In this document: positions 44,489 to 55,392 of the stretch, one piece after another | Numbering within the stretch: the first letter of the stretch is position 1 | How the letters are laid out: each line of letters starts with the position of its first letter | Source of the DNA: Incurvaria masculella | Lineage: Eukaryota; Arthropoda; Insecta; Lepidoptera; Incurvariidae | Direction: 5' to 3' | NCBI GenBank assembly: GCA_946894095.1 | Contig: OX335641.1 | Location: 5,412,501-5,476,500, forward strand | DNA: 64,000 nucleotides | Program-made: the position numbers and the translations under genes | The notes under the pieces: model-generated | What the model was told of the DNA's origin: nothing | What the model saw: the letters and a program-made list of their open reading frames with translations, nothing else | The model's database searches: none

Positions 44489-44718
44489 TTTTTTCATGCA
44501 TATAAGAACTGGGAAACCTACTTTGCCAGTCACAAAATAAGTTTAACACTACAAATTTAATAATTTAATTAATCAATACAAGTCCACTCAATATAAGACC
44601 ACTGTTATTGAAAAAACTAGCATCGAGTCCAGTGCACAGTAAACCTATCCCATGGTCAGTGGAAGTTTTTGCAAGGGCGTTTATTTTGTCGTGCGAGTGT
44701 AACTAGTACAGTTGTCAA

Positions 44719-45072
44719 CCCGTGTAGCTCAGTGTACGACGCCTTGCGATTCGATAAGCTAGGAAAGCATCTCTAGCGCGGTTAGGTTCCGGATGGGTGG
44801 CCACTTTCAACCGTTGAGGCTGGCCGTGCTTCGGATTCTACGTAAAACTGTTGGTCCCCTTCCTTACTTATTAGGTGGTAGGTTTAATCCGGCCCGGGTT
44901 GTTACCATCGCATTGAATGAACGATGGTCGAAGCGGCAATGAAAATGGTCCGTGTTTAGACGAGCAATATAAGGAAGGTCCTGCCATGCCACCTAGTTCC
45001 CACGTGGTGTGTTAGGCTAATATCTGACAGTCAGTTCGGTATTAGCCAACCATGTCCAGTTACATAAAAAAA
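44719..45072 (+). repeat. chimeric SINE: family C head with family A body, full length
   Basis: Head GTGTAGCTCAGTGTACGACG (A-box-like at 44725-44735) and CCTTGCGATTCGATAAGC, then TTTCAACCGTTGAGGCTGGC. The family A body follows (CGTAAAACTGTTGGTCCCC, TTAGGTGGTAGG, CATTGAATGAACGATGGTCG) and tail TATTAGCCAACCATG with an A run. Same arrangement as 37031-37411. Confidence 0.88.
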
Positions 45073-46734
45073 CACACTCATTTAAAGCACGAAGTGGCAA
45101 CTTACTCACTGGACCAGCGGCAACGGGTCTCCAGAACCCTAGTTTCACAAGAAAACGGACTACATTATTCCGCATATCCGTTTCGTCACAATGGTTAAAG
45201 TGCGTAGTGACTTCCCCCATTGTCATTTAAACACTGTCATTGTATGATCGCAGGAAATGTCCATTTTGAAGCGATTTCTTGAAGCAAGAATGACCACCAT
45301 GTAATTGTAACACGTATTCTGTTGAATCTAATTCAGTTTTATGCTTTGTGAATGTCGGTAGCGTTGATGCCGGCACTGCAATTATTGAAGGAATTCAAAT
45401 ATTTTGAAAATAAAAACAACAGTGGAAAACTTGTTTGATTCTGCTACATTTTATCGACTACCCTAAACATAATTTTTAATTATTTAAAAACATTATACTT
45501 ACATATTTTGGTCCTGTTTCCATTCCATAGAAGAGTCATAATATGTTTTTTATATTGAAGTCGTCAAGCGTAGGTTACATAATGGCCGTCAAAAATATTA
45601 ACCAAATTCATGTAAATCTTTAAAAAATGCAAAATATTAATAAATATATGTAAAAAAGTATCAGCTTTATCTAGTATCGATATACTATACCTATATTAGC
45701 AACTTTTTTTTTGCGTTGTAATTTTTTTTTTAAATAAAATACCGTTTCATTAAAACAATTGTGGCTTTAAGAATATGTGCATATTTGAATCCTTAGAATC
45801 ACTTTTGTGAAAATATAATTGCGCATTTCGATTTTGCCACATATTTTCGATTTCAACCTTAATCTCTATTTATTTTTTTCTCAATTGTAGCGACCATCTT
45901 TTTAATTCCAATGGTAACAACAACTTTACGATGCCATCTTGTCGTATCGTATATTATTTAAAGTATTTTGCAGAGATTGTGCATTCTATACATGCGCGTA
46001 AAATTTTGCGCATGATATAAGTATTTGCACTACACGAATATAGTGAAATTTACGCTACACCAATCTAACAAAAGGCCCATTCACGCCGGAATGTATTGTG
46101 TGAGCTAAACTGTTATTGACAAACTGCCTGGATTACATGCCCAAGTGTAACGGCGCCATCGCCGATGTGATTCGACTAACTGGCGCTTGCTAAAATGATC
46201 GGAGCTGGTATTAGACTAGGAGGTCGCGACAAAAATGGTAACGATAACGTAAACGGCTGAAACTGGGTTCACTGTATAAAGACCAACCCTCTGAAGCTTA
46301 ATGTGTCAGTCTGCCTGTTCCAAGTGGTTACTTTACGTAGATAAGGCGCCTGAAAATGTAGTTATGGCGACAAAAAAATATACATGATAATGCAAATGGA
46401 TGCAAATGACGAAGCATGAAAGTATCAGCACATAATTGCTTAGCAATACAAAAACGGAACAAATCTTTGGTTGCATTTCGTAGTTGTAGGCGATTTAGGT
46501 TACAGATGTAAAGTTAGGTTTATTTAAGTATTTAATTAAATAACCGACTGGTTATTGTTGTATTATTAATAATTATCAATGTTTCCAGACAATCACTACA
46601 TTCATCAGCAAGTATATACCAGCATCTTTTTTATATAGCCAATCTAGATAACGCAACCACTTGGCACGGGCAGACCGACATATTTAGCATCAGAGGGTTG
46701 ATCTGTAATATGTGAACCCAGATTCAGCCAACCT
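45073..46734. other. no gene seen
   Basis: AT-rich non-coding; no recognised repeat. A slightly CG-richer patch lies at 46130-46240. Confidence 0.4.
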
Positions 46735-46870
46735 TCTTCTTCTTCTTCTTTTTCAGCCTTTTGTTGTCCACTGCTGGACGTAGGCCTCCCCCAGACTTCG
46801 CCAAGTTGTGCGGTCTCCTGTTTTTCTTCGCCAGTTGTCACCTGCTGTGCTGTGTGTATATCGTCTGACC
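46735..46870 (-). pseudogene. LINE (RTE-like) 3' terminal remnant, antisense
   Basis: The minus strand ends its frame with AGDNWRRKTGDRTTWRSLGE followed by AYVQQWTTKG and a stop, the standard C terminus of RTE-like reverse transcriptase ORFs (W...A.DR..WR.LGEAYVQQW). Next comes a (GAA)n stretch, seen as TTCTTC on the plus strand. Upstream of AGD the similarity is lost. Confidence 0.82.
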
Positions 46871-47639
46871 AACCTTATCGTGACCAAAAATGTCGTGACC
46901 TCCCGGAATATATTATTTTTATCAGAATCGAGCACTGATAGCCAAAAACATATTGACGACTCCTGTCGACCAAATTGTTTTTCAAATCTGAAACTTCATA
47001 CGTTTGGAGCTCGCTTGACGAAGCCTATCGTGATAAATAAGCAGTTTTCTTCCCCATTACATCTTGCGCCAGTAACTGTTGTGGAGTGTAAACGCTACTC
47101 CAACTTATTGCAGCGCAGTTCGCCTTTTGACTTCACTCAATGAACCTTCCTTTGAATAAATCTAATCCTATAAATGTTGACAATAGACCCGTAAAGTATA
47201 GAAATCGGTTGGTCGGCACGATCCACATACAATTTACTCTGATACAGAGATTTTCGATGCAAATTTATTAACTTAAACCGATTGGGTGTTGTGTAGTTGT
47301 TTTTTGTTCAAGGTTATTGCAAATTGAACAAAAATTTCTTTTTCGCGTTTATTCCTACAAAATAATTTAAATGATCTTATTACTAAGCAAGATTGTTTAT
47401 ATTTAAAAAAACGTGGTACTTTGAAACATCTAAAGTATACTGAAAACGTATAAAATGAATAGATATTTTAATTAAGTAGTATGTACTTCAATTACTAAAA
47501 ATAGTATAGTATAAAGTAACTAAAACTTCTTTTGATAGTAAAAATAGCAATGGACATTTGCCAACATTGACCCACTCAGGGTAAGTTTGCTTCCATAAAC
47601 CAAACCTATGGTATAAATGCCTTATATACGCTAATCTGG
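46871..47639. other. no gene seen
   Basis: Non-coding; the 111-codon frame at 46808-47143 (+) partly overlaps the LINE relic and shows no domain. Confidence 0.4.
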
Positions 47640-47960
47640 AAAACTGTCGTACACCCGATGTGCGCGCCCAGGCAGGTCGCACTTCACAAGCGAAGGAGTT
47701 GCAATGTCCGGTAGCCTCGGGACGTCATAGCGGGCCACCAGAGGAGTAGGAACAGCCACCTACCTCCAGCAGCACCAGCTCCTAGGCGTCAGGTCCCGGG
47801 ACAGCGTTCGGCGGCACAGCACTTCGCGCAGGACGACACAGCGTGGTCAGGCGCGCGGCGGGTTGCGGGCGTGGAGCCGTACGAGGGTTTCACGATGAAA
47901 GTTTGCGGGGACGCGGCGCATGCGTGCACCATGCGTGACAGCTAGTAGCAGAGCGAGGGT
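47640..47960 (-). promoter_or_regulatory. CpG-rich island; possible minus-strand promoter and first exon
   Basis: The most CG-dense unique stretch in the window. On the minus strand CTGGAG|GTAGGT at 47764/47763 is a good 5' splice donor. A 47-codon frame (ATG at 47932, stop at 47789, starting MVHACAASPQTFIVK) and a GGCGCATGCG NRF-1-like motif near 47915 lie upstream of the donor. The peptide is not recognised. Either an untranslated first exon or an unrelated CG island is possible. Confidence 0.3.
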
Positions 47961-48640
47961 GGCATAGGAAAAACTTCGGATGGGATTGAATGCTTGTGAA
48001 GTGCAAACTACCCACCTAGGTCACCCATGCCATATTGGCGTGAACACCCGAAGGCAAGAAGTACAGATTCAGATATTGAATCGGATAGGCTAGATTGTTT
48101 ACCAATCTTCGTACAACTCAATAATTTGTCAATAGATAAACATTTTCAAAAAAAAATATTACCTTTTTTTTCTCAAATGACAAATGAAATGGTTAGGGTC
48201 GATAAAAACTTTTTGAATAGTCAAATGCTTAAGGTGCGTCTAGATTAAGTAATTTAATGTTGTTATTTATTTTAAAGAAACTAGTGGTTTTGCTTAAAAT
48301 AAAGCAGCGGGAGACTAAATATTGAGCCCCTATATATTCGTTCTCGTATGCTTTAGTAATAAACATTATGTTAGGGTATATAGTCAAGGCCTCTACTTTA
48401 GTATATTTTTCATTAATTGCCTCCCAGGGAACATGGCTCCGTACAAATTTGGTCCATATTTAAATATTATTTAGAAATAAAATTACTAGTCTTTGGTGCA
48501 AAAAAACATAAAAAAGTTATACACATTCAATGCTGTCACCAAGTTTCGGATAAACAGTGCTTAGTTCTTCCACCTTTGTGGACTTCTTCAGGACACGCGG
48601 CGCGACCTGGTGGACTTGCGACACCGCGTCCACTCATAAA
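47961..48640. other. no gene seen
   Basis: Non-coding sequence between the CpG-rich island and the short hairpin. Confidence 0.4.
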
Positions 48641-48646
48641 TCAACT

Positions 48647-48687
48647 ATAGGTTGTCGGCTGCGAATATTTCGCAGCCGACGACCTAT
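48647..48687. repeat. 19-bp stem hairpin with 3-nt loop
   Basis: ATAGGTTGTCGGCTGCGAA is followed by TAT and then the inverse arm TTCGCAGCCGACGACCTAT. All 19 positions pair if one G.U is allowed. It is CG-rich in contrast to its surroundings and may be the end structure of an unrecognised transposon. Confidence 0.7.
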
Positions 48688-49059
48688 GGGTAGCTCCAGC
48701 CGCCTATAAGGGTAGGTTCACAGTACGTTGCTTAGCGATGAATCAATTAGTGCAAACGATGCTAACGTTGTCACTACTCTATGGTTTCGACAACTGAAGC
48801 TTTGTGGTGCTGTCATCTCTGTTGAAGTTGTAACGCCTCGAAATCTCAATACATTCTCGAACCAAGCGTGGAATGTAGTGCCTATCTACTGCTATTGTTT
48901 CAGCTTTGTCAAAACGAATCCAATGATTTCCTCCACTGTTAAGGCATGTCCACATATAGCTGACTTATAACCACTGAAGAGAAAGGAGTAGAAGTGGTAT
49001 GTGTTCGATATCGCGTCTCCGTCGTATGGCCAAAGTAGCCATATAATGTTATCGGAATC

Positions 49060-49160
49060 AGGTGGCGCGTCGTACGCCACATAGTCGAAACATCCCCATG
49101 TACGTCAAGTCAGTTCCTACCCACACAAACCTCTGCTTGCATGTGGCATGTTCCTTCTGT
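49060..49160 (+). repeat. SINE family C fragment
   Basis: ACGTCAAGTCAGTTCCTACC, CACACAAACCTC and TTGCATGTGGCATG match the plus-orientation reading of 32645-32915. Confidence 0.7.
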
Positions 49161-49204
49161 CTGCTGTGTGCTCGGATCACGAGAGACGCTGGCACTGAAC
49201 TCAG

Positions 49205-49663
49205 CTCAGGTCTCTGTTTTAAAGAAAAAGACATTCTTCGTTATGAGGAGGATGCAACACGTCCACAAAGCAAACAATGCCCATAGTGTTTGATTTGTTT
49301 AGATTAACAAAAACAAAAAAAAATATTACAAAACGACTTATAGCTAAAAGTAAACCATGGACGCTGTTATCAAAAATCGAACAGAAACTAAATTTATTTT
49401 GAATATTCATAGAACAAGCTAGGTTTGAAAACTAAGACTTGTTTTTATCTTTTTTGTTTAAAAATTTATAAAAAGCTCGAAATTTTCGAACTTTCGGACA
49501 TTATTACTTAGAAACCATAAACAATTTTACAAATACCAATAGTCATCAAACATCTAGTTTGATAAAATTAAACGGTTTTAAGTATAATTTAGGATCTCCG
49601 AAAAGAAATGTGCGCATGATCTTCTTTTCGCGTTTGTATGAGGAGTTTAGCGGGAAGGCCTAC
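49205..49663. mobile_element. TTAA MITE family G, copy 1 (diverged)
   Basis: AAAGAAAAAGACA, GGAGGATGCAACACGTCCAC, AGTGTTTGATTTG, ACTTATAGCTAAAAGTAAAC, CTTAGAAACCATAAACAATT and GGAGTTTAGCGGGAAGGCCT follow the order of 52376-52893. The left end is eroded; the right end reads GGCCTACTTTAA. Confidence 0.82.
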
Positions 49664-51129
49664 TTTAAACCAGTAAGCTGTAATTTGAGCACTGTTTATT
49701 CGAAAACGTTTTATTAAAAAGTATTCTATTTCAAATATAGCTAGTTCATCAATGCATCTTTCACTTTTTTAAATTTAAAAATGAGTTATAGTATTTATAA
49801 AAAAAATTAGCTAGTTTCACTTTAACCGTTAAAGAAGTGAATAAGAGCAACGGTTATCACGCTCTTAAAGAAAATATAATTTATGATTTGTGCAATAGGA
49901 CTCATTTCAGTAACACATCCTTATATTTTGCTTCTTTTTTATTAAAATTTGTGAAACAACAACAAAACACTTCCTTTCTGTATCAAGTGCTCGGATGACT
50001 GACGTGTGTTTCCTATATTTTCTTAGGACATCTTGAAGACATCGCGTTGTTTTTACAGGATTTTGTGCGTAAACATTCGGAGGTGATCTACTCAATAATT
50101 CACGTCGCTCATGGTTTCCATATCCGGTTCGAATCGTTGCGGGGATAAACGGTTCGTTGAAATAAATATGTTGATCTCTGTTAAAGGCTATTACAAATTT
50201 CCAACACTTTGCTCATTATTTATGGATTTTGTGTAACCCCTATATTTGTTAACATTCATTTCAGTGAGAATTAGTAGTAGCGGTAATTTTAATGGTTTTT
50301 CTTTTGTGTTATTTTTGCAATTGTTATGTATAGTTATCTCTGTCATTTCTAAAAAATATATTTAAATAATTTTACCAATATTTCTTAAAATATAAATAAA
50401 TGTTAACTTACCTATAATTAGCCCCAGAAATTTTCGTGTCAAATTACATTACCTTCACTGCCCGATGACACATACCAATGATTCATAGTTTATGACCGTC
50501 AAATATAACAGAGCTGCTCTAAAATATAACGATTCAGTATAATTCATACATGGAAGTATATTTTCATATTTATATTTACTTATATTTTTAAATAGCATAT
50601 TCTCACATAGACTTGGGCCGTAACACTCCTTACTACGGTTCAGCCATTCATTGTACACCGATTTCGTTTACACCGCGTCTTCTAAGATTTAGTTTCAAAA
50701 AACATGTCAATTATCCGAAATAATCCTTTGAGACCCAGTCCGCAGACAGAAATAGTACAAAACTTCAAAACCGGCTCTTAATAAAGTGCCGGACAACAAT
50801 AGCAGAAGGCATTTATTAAGATAATATTTCATAATTTTCCTGCGGTGCCTTGAAGGCTTCGTCCGGTCCGAGTCATGAAGACCATACCTCCGAAGAGGTT
50901 GCGTAGATAAAACATTCAAAATATATTTACAGTTTATCTGGAAATGTAAAGGTTAAATTTAAAGTTGTAATGGCATTTCTCACAGTGCTAACTGTTAAAT
51001 TTTATTTACCATGTACCATGTTCCTTATCGCTTATTTGGCGGATGAGGGCTAGACGGAAGATGTGTCCTCGATACTTTTGCTGTCAACGTCAAAGTATGA
51101 TTAAACACGTCACTCTGTGAGGACAGTTT
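49664..51129. other. no gene seen
   Basis: AT-rich non-coding. Minus-strand frames at 50455-50919 have no domains. Confidence 0.4.
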
Positions 51130-51212
51130 GGAAGGAACTCTATGCGGTTCACTAAAAGTGACGTGTTTGAACATTGATTAACTCAGCCGTTTCTTCGTGC
51201 AACCGGGGCTAA
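51130..51212 (+). repeat. 85-bp interspersed repeat (family H), copy 2
   Basis: GGAAGGAACTCTATGCGG, TTCACTAAAAGTGACG, AACATTGATTAACTCAGCCG and ACCGGGGCTAAA match copies at 25414 and 61802. Sequence continuing to 51480 (GGCTGGACCGATTTTGATGC and CCGACCAATTTTGATGAAAT) belongs to the same class as the relic near 11090. Confidence 0.8.
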
Positions 51213-51745
51213 AAGAGTTTGAAACGGCTGGACCGATTTTGATGCAATTTTCAGGCAATTCAAATTGGCAGGTAATTCTGTGCAGTATAGAATTTTAGTA
51301 GATCAGCTCGGGTCAATGTCCGCAATGAAATAACGGCGTCGTGGACAAATTTTAATGCAGTTTTCAGGCAATCTTCAGATTACCCCAGCGGGTGATGAGA
51401 AGTTTGGATGCTCCGCTCAGGTTCAGAATGTCTAAGATTATATAACGGCGACGCGTCCCGACCAATTTTGATGAAATTTTAAGGCATTTTTCCGATAAGC
51501 CCAGCAGATGATCCTGTAAAGTTTGGTAGTGATCGAATCAACAATTTCTTTTATTTTATTCGCAAGCGAATAATATTTTAATCGCAGGGCGAACACGGAA
51601 CCATATTCTCTCAATCCCGTCAAAAAATACTCAAATCTGAACTGTAATCCCATACGTCGGCACTTTACTTCTGCAGGATGACAGAACGGATTCATTCATT
51701 TTGCGGCGTATGTCAGTTTTCAATTTGTGTGAAAATACCTGTGCG
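51213..51745. other. no gene seen; repeat-like non-coding DNA
   Basis: Contains two GACC(G/A)ATTTTGATG segments about 225 bases apart, each followed by ATTTT(C/A)AGGCA, which suggests an internally repeated old element. Confidence 0.4.
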
Positions 51746-51749
51746 ACAT

Positions 51750-51948
51750 CGGGGCGGTTCGCGGTTGGTACGATCGCTTTGAATGAACGATGTTCGAATC
51801 GGCAATGGAAATTCTCCGTGATTTCCATTTGGTTCAATGTAGCCGTGAAATGTTAGATAGATCCTGGCATGGCAACTAGTTTCCACCCGGTATGTTGGAC
51901 TAATATCATGACAGTTAGTCATCCATGTTTAAGTTACATTAAAAATAG
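51750..51948 (+). repeat. SINE family A, 3' half
   Basis: GCTTTGAATGAACGATGTTC, GAATCGGCAATGG, GATTTCCATTTGGTTCAATG, CTGGCATGGCAACTAGTTTC and AGTTAGTCATCCATG follow family order. Confidence 0.8.
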
Positions 51949-52375
51949 CCGTGCTTAATCAACCTAAAAGTCCTGACATTTCCTTTACTTCATTCAGTAA
52001 TGCCGTGTGATCAATGAGAGTGTGAACATTTTAAACGCCATTTCTGGCAATTAAATAAATAAATAAATAATTAAATATATAATTCAATAAATAAAACCAC
52101 ATCCCATTCTAGTTACTTCACGTCTCTACAAGAACACTAACACCGGTAGCCGCTACCTGGCCAGGGTTCCGTTGTCGACAAAGGCACGAGCCTCGATACA
52201 TTAATCAAGTTCGGATTAGACTCCGCTTGCGTGCCGTTCAGATGCGGCTTAAAGCGTTGGGACATCGTTGGGACGATGAAAAAGGTCGATGACGGACCCG
52301 CTTTTTTGGATTATCGACAAAATATCGAAAAAAATATGACGGAAACTAAGTTTACTTTAACTCATTGCAATTATG
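51949..52375. other. no gene seen
   Basis: Includes an (AATA)n run at 52050-52066 and a CG-richer segment at 52140-52310 with no recognised domain. Confidence 0.4.
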
Positions 52376-52893
52376 AGTGCGGGCATGAGTGAGTTAAACC
52401 GTGCTATTGCGCTCTGGGACTTTCTTTATTTCAAAGAAAAAGACAGGCTCCGTAATTAGGAGGATGCAACACGTCCACAAAACAGACAATGCGCATAGTG
52501 TTTGATTTGGTAAGATTTACGAAAATGTTAGTCACAAAATGACTTACAGCTAAAAGTAAATCACGACCGCTGAAGTAAAAAATCAAACATTAACCAAATT
52601 GATTATAAATCTTCATGAAGCAAGCTAGGTTTGATTACTCACCTTTTTAAGATTTTTTTTATTTGATTGTCGAGTAATCCACGTCCAAAGTTATTGTATA
52701 AAACGCGCGAAAAGTTCGATCTTTCGGACCTTATAACTTAGAAACCAAACACAATTTTACACTGCCAATGGTCATTAAACATGTAGTTCGATCAAATAAA
52801 GCTGTTTTGAGTATAATTTTAGATCGCTGACAAGAAATATGCGCATGATCTTCTATCAACGTTTGTATGGGAAGTTGAGCGGGAAGGCCTACC
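52376..52893. mobile_element. TTAA MITE family G, copy 2
   Basis: AAACCGTGCTATTGCGCTCT, GGAGGATGCAACACGTCCAC, GACTTACAGCTAAAAGTAAA, TATTGTATAAAACGCGCGAA, CCTTATAACTTAGAAACCAA and GGGAAGTTGAGCGGGAAGGC are collinear with the other copies. It ends GGCCTACC next to the TTAA at 52894-52897. The left terminus is eroded. Confidence 0.87.
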
Positions 52894-52897
52894 TTAA

Positions 52898-53392
52898 GGT
52901 GGCCCAACCCGGCGGGACTAACTCATTCGCGGGCAAGGTACAAAACCGTGCTGTTGCGCTCTGGGACCTTATCTGTTTCAAAGAATAAGACAGGCTCCGT
53001 GATGAGGAAGATGCAACATGTCCACAAAAAAGACCATGTGCATAGTGTATGATTTGGTAAGATTTACGAAAATTTTAATTACAAAACAACAACAACAACA
53101 AAAACCAAATAGATTATAAATCTTGATTAAATAAGCTATGTCTGATGACTAATCTTTTTAAAATGTTCTTAATTTATCATTGCGCAATCCACATCCAAAG
53201 TTATTGTATAAAACGCGCGAAAAATTCGAATTTTCGGACCTTATAACTTAGAAACCAAACACAATTTTACAATGGCAACGGCTATATATATAGCATAAAG
53301 CTATTTTGAGCAAAATTTGGGATCTTTGACAATAAATATGGGCGTGATCTTCTTTCCCCGTTTGTATGGGGAGTTAAGCGGGTTGGGCCACC
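52898..53392. mobile_element. TTAA MITE family G, copy 3 (intact ends)
   Basis: Begins GGTGGCCCAACCCGGCGGG and ends GCGGGTTGGGCCACC, flanked by TTAA at 52894-52897 and 53393-53396. Internal order is the same as copy 2. An (ACA)n run lies at 53085-53101. No open frame of note. Confidence 0.9.
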
Positions 53393-53429
53393 TTAAGCAG
53401 CAGGCGTTATAAGGAGTTAAGTAGAAAGT

Positions 53430-53524
53430 TAGGAAGCTTCTGGCATGGCACCTAGTTCCCATGTGGTGTGTTAAGCTAATATCCGACGGTCAGTTTGGTC
53501 ATCCATGCCCAGTTACATAAAACA
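53430..53524 (+). repeat. SINE family A tail fragment
   Basis: TTCTGGCATGGCACCTAGTT, GTGTGTTAAGCTAATATCCG and TTTGGTCATCCATGCCC match the tail. Confidence 0.78.
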
Positions 53525-53868
53525 AGTTGAAACGTTGAACTCTCTCTCAGACTCACGTCCGTCCCATGGATTACGCATGAGATAAAAGTTGCAAAAACAG
53601 TTTCTATGAAGTCATCTAAAACATAAAACAGGTGTATCGATAAATATGTCTACGGCACATCCCTAGACGGTTGATGACGTTGAGTTGAAGCTAGATGTTG
53701 ATGATTTCGGTTATAATAATTATTATATTTTAGTCCCTAGTCAATTCATATTATATCTTGCTTCTGGATATCTTGCTTCCCAATTAATATTTTAACTGAT
53801 TCAATTAAAATTAAAATACCTATAATATATATTGAGCATGCCAGAGATCATGGGAACAGGCTCCGTCC
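53525..53868. other. no gene seen
   Basis: AT-rich non-coding between two SINE copies. Confidence 0.4.
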
Positions 53869-54133
53869 GTTCATCCGCAATTTTCTTTCTCTTTCCGAGT
53901 CAAGTAAGTGCGTTTCCTCACGAATGCGAGCTGTGTCCATGCTTAGGAATTCATGTAAAACGTAGGTCTCCTGCTACGTGGTAGGATAAAGTCCGCCCTG
54001 ATTAGCATTGGATGAAAAGATGGTCGAAGCGACAATGAAACATTATCTAAGTTTTCCGTCCACTTTAATGTAGCCAAGCTCGTAAGACTCGTAGTCCAGG
54101 CGTGTCACCTGATTTCTGCGGGAATATGGTGGG

Positions 54134-55327
54134 TATTTATTTATTTATTTATTTAATAGTTCATTAACACCGTTTAGTATGAGAACATTTCAATCACAAT
54201 TCAATTTCAAACAATACATTAAACAATCAAATAATTCAACATCACACATTAATCATAAATACAATTCAACATTTCTTAAAAATTATAGGGAAGTTAAAAT
54301 CATCATAAGTGCAGCTCAAATATTAGAAATAAAAATATAATTTGTAAAAAAAAAAACCGTAAAATTATAAACATATCCGTTTCATAGAATTGATTGGGAC
54401 CAATTTCAAAATTTAGAATCAAATCACTGAGTAGGTATAGTTCAAATAATAAAATACGCAAAATAAAAGTATTCAAGAAAACTCATTTTAATGATTTTAA
54501 CTTACTTAGGTTTGAAAAACTGTTCATTTACTAGCCATGTTAAAGAAATCATTAAGCGTATAAAATGAGTTTCTTATCAAAAAATCCTTCAGCTCTCGCT
54601 CAAACAACTTGGTATTTTTAATGGTCTTCATTTCGTTTGGCAATTTAGTGAACATCTTAATCGATAGTGAGTTAAAACTGTTTGCCTTGAGTTTTGTTCT
54701 AGCTGGTGGAACTGATAGATTTAATCTATCTCTTAATACATATTTATTTTGTTGATCTCCTTGTTTAACTATATAATTTATGTTTTTATGGGTATTTGTA
54801 CATAATTGAAAAATATACATACAAGTTACGGTAAGAATTTTGTGTTCTCTAAAAATTGGTTTGCATGTTTCGTCCCATTTCGAAAAAGTGATTATTCTGA
54901 GTGCCTTTTTTTGAAATTTAAGTATTTTAGTTATTTCTCTACTTCCTCCCCACACTTCCAAGCTATATCGCAGAATTGACTTAAAGTATGCAAAATATAC
55001 AGTTTTTAATGTTTCTATGTTTGTGTATTTTCTTATAGTTTTTAGTGCATAGCAGGCGTTAGCAAGTTTTTTTGATACTTTTTCTATTTGTGATTTCCAG
55101 TTTAGATTGCTTTCGACTATGACTCCTAGAAATGTTATTTTGTCCACTTTTTTGAAAGGAAAGTTCTCTATTTCTTCATCTTCTACTGTTTTATTTTTCA
55201 TTTTATAAATCATATGTTGGCTCTTATCTTTATTTAATTTCAAGTTATTGTGGTAAAACCAATTCGACAATTCGTGAGTTGTGTTTCCGTGCACAGTGCA
55301 ACTAGTATCATCCGCAAATAAATATGC
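54134..55327 (-). mobile_element. 5'-truncated non-LTR retrotransposon (CR1/jockey-like)
   Basis: The element is in antisense orientation. Its 3' end is the (AATA)n tail, seen as TATTTATTTATTTATTTATT from 54134. The direct repeat ATGGTGGG lies at 54126-54133 and 55328-55335, an 8-bp target duplication. The 5' end is truncated just before the catalytic FADD motif of the reverse transcriptase. The 3' UTR runs from 54155 to 54523 and has no open frame. Confidence 0.9.
54524..55327 (-). pseudogene. C-terminal part of a LINE reverse transcriptase ORF
   Basis: An uninterrupted minus-strand frame reads from AYLFADDTSC at the truncation point to a stop at 54524. FADD is motif C of the polymerase site (metal-binding Asp pair). 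Downstream come LKLNKDKSQHMIY, FLGVIVESNLNWKSQIEKVS (the conserved FLG motif), LRYSLEVWGG and the typical tail with NLSVPPARTKL. The fingers and the endonuclease domain are absent, so it cannot act on its own. The open frame indicates a relatively young insertion. The family is CR1/jockey-like; the exact clade is not determined. Confidence 0.9.
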
Positions 55328-55392
55328 ATGGTGGGCTTATAGTACATGGAAATGGCTTGCGTTTGCCATCCATGACCCGTAACATAAAAATC

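Larger units (their letters stand above)
53869..55392 (+). repeat. SINE family A interrupted by a LINE
   Basis: The 5' part (53869-54133) contains TTTCTTTCTCTTTCCGAGTC, GCGTTTCCTCACGAATGCGA, GTAAAACGTAGGTCTCC and GATGGTCGAAGCGACAATG. The 3' part resumes after the LINE at 55336 and ends TTTGCCATCCATGACCCG with an A run. The two parts join collinearly when the LINE and one copy of ATGGTGGG are ignored. Confidence 0.83.
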
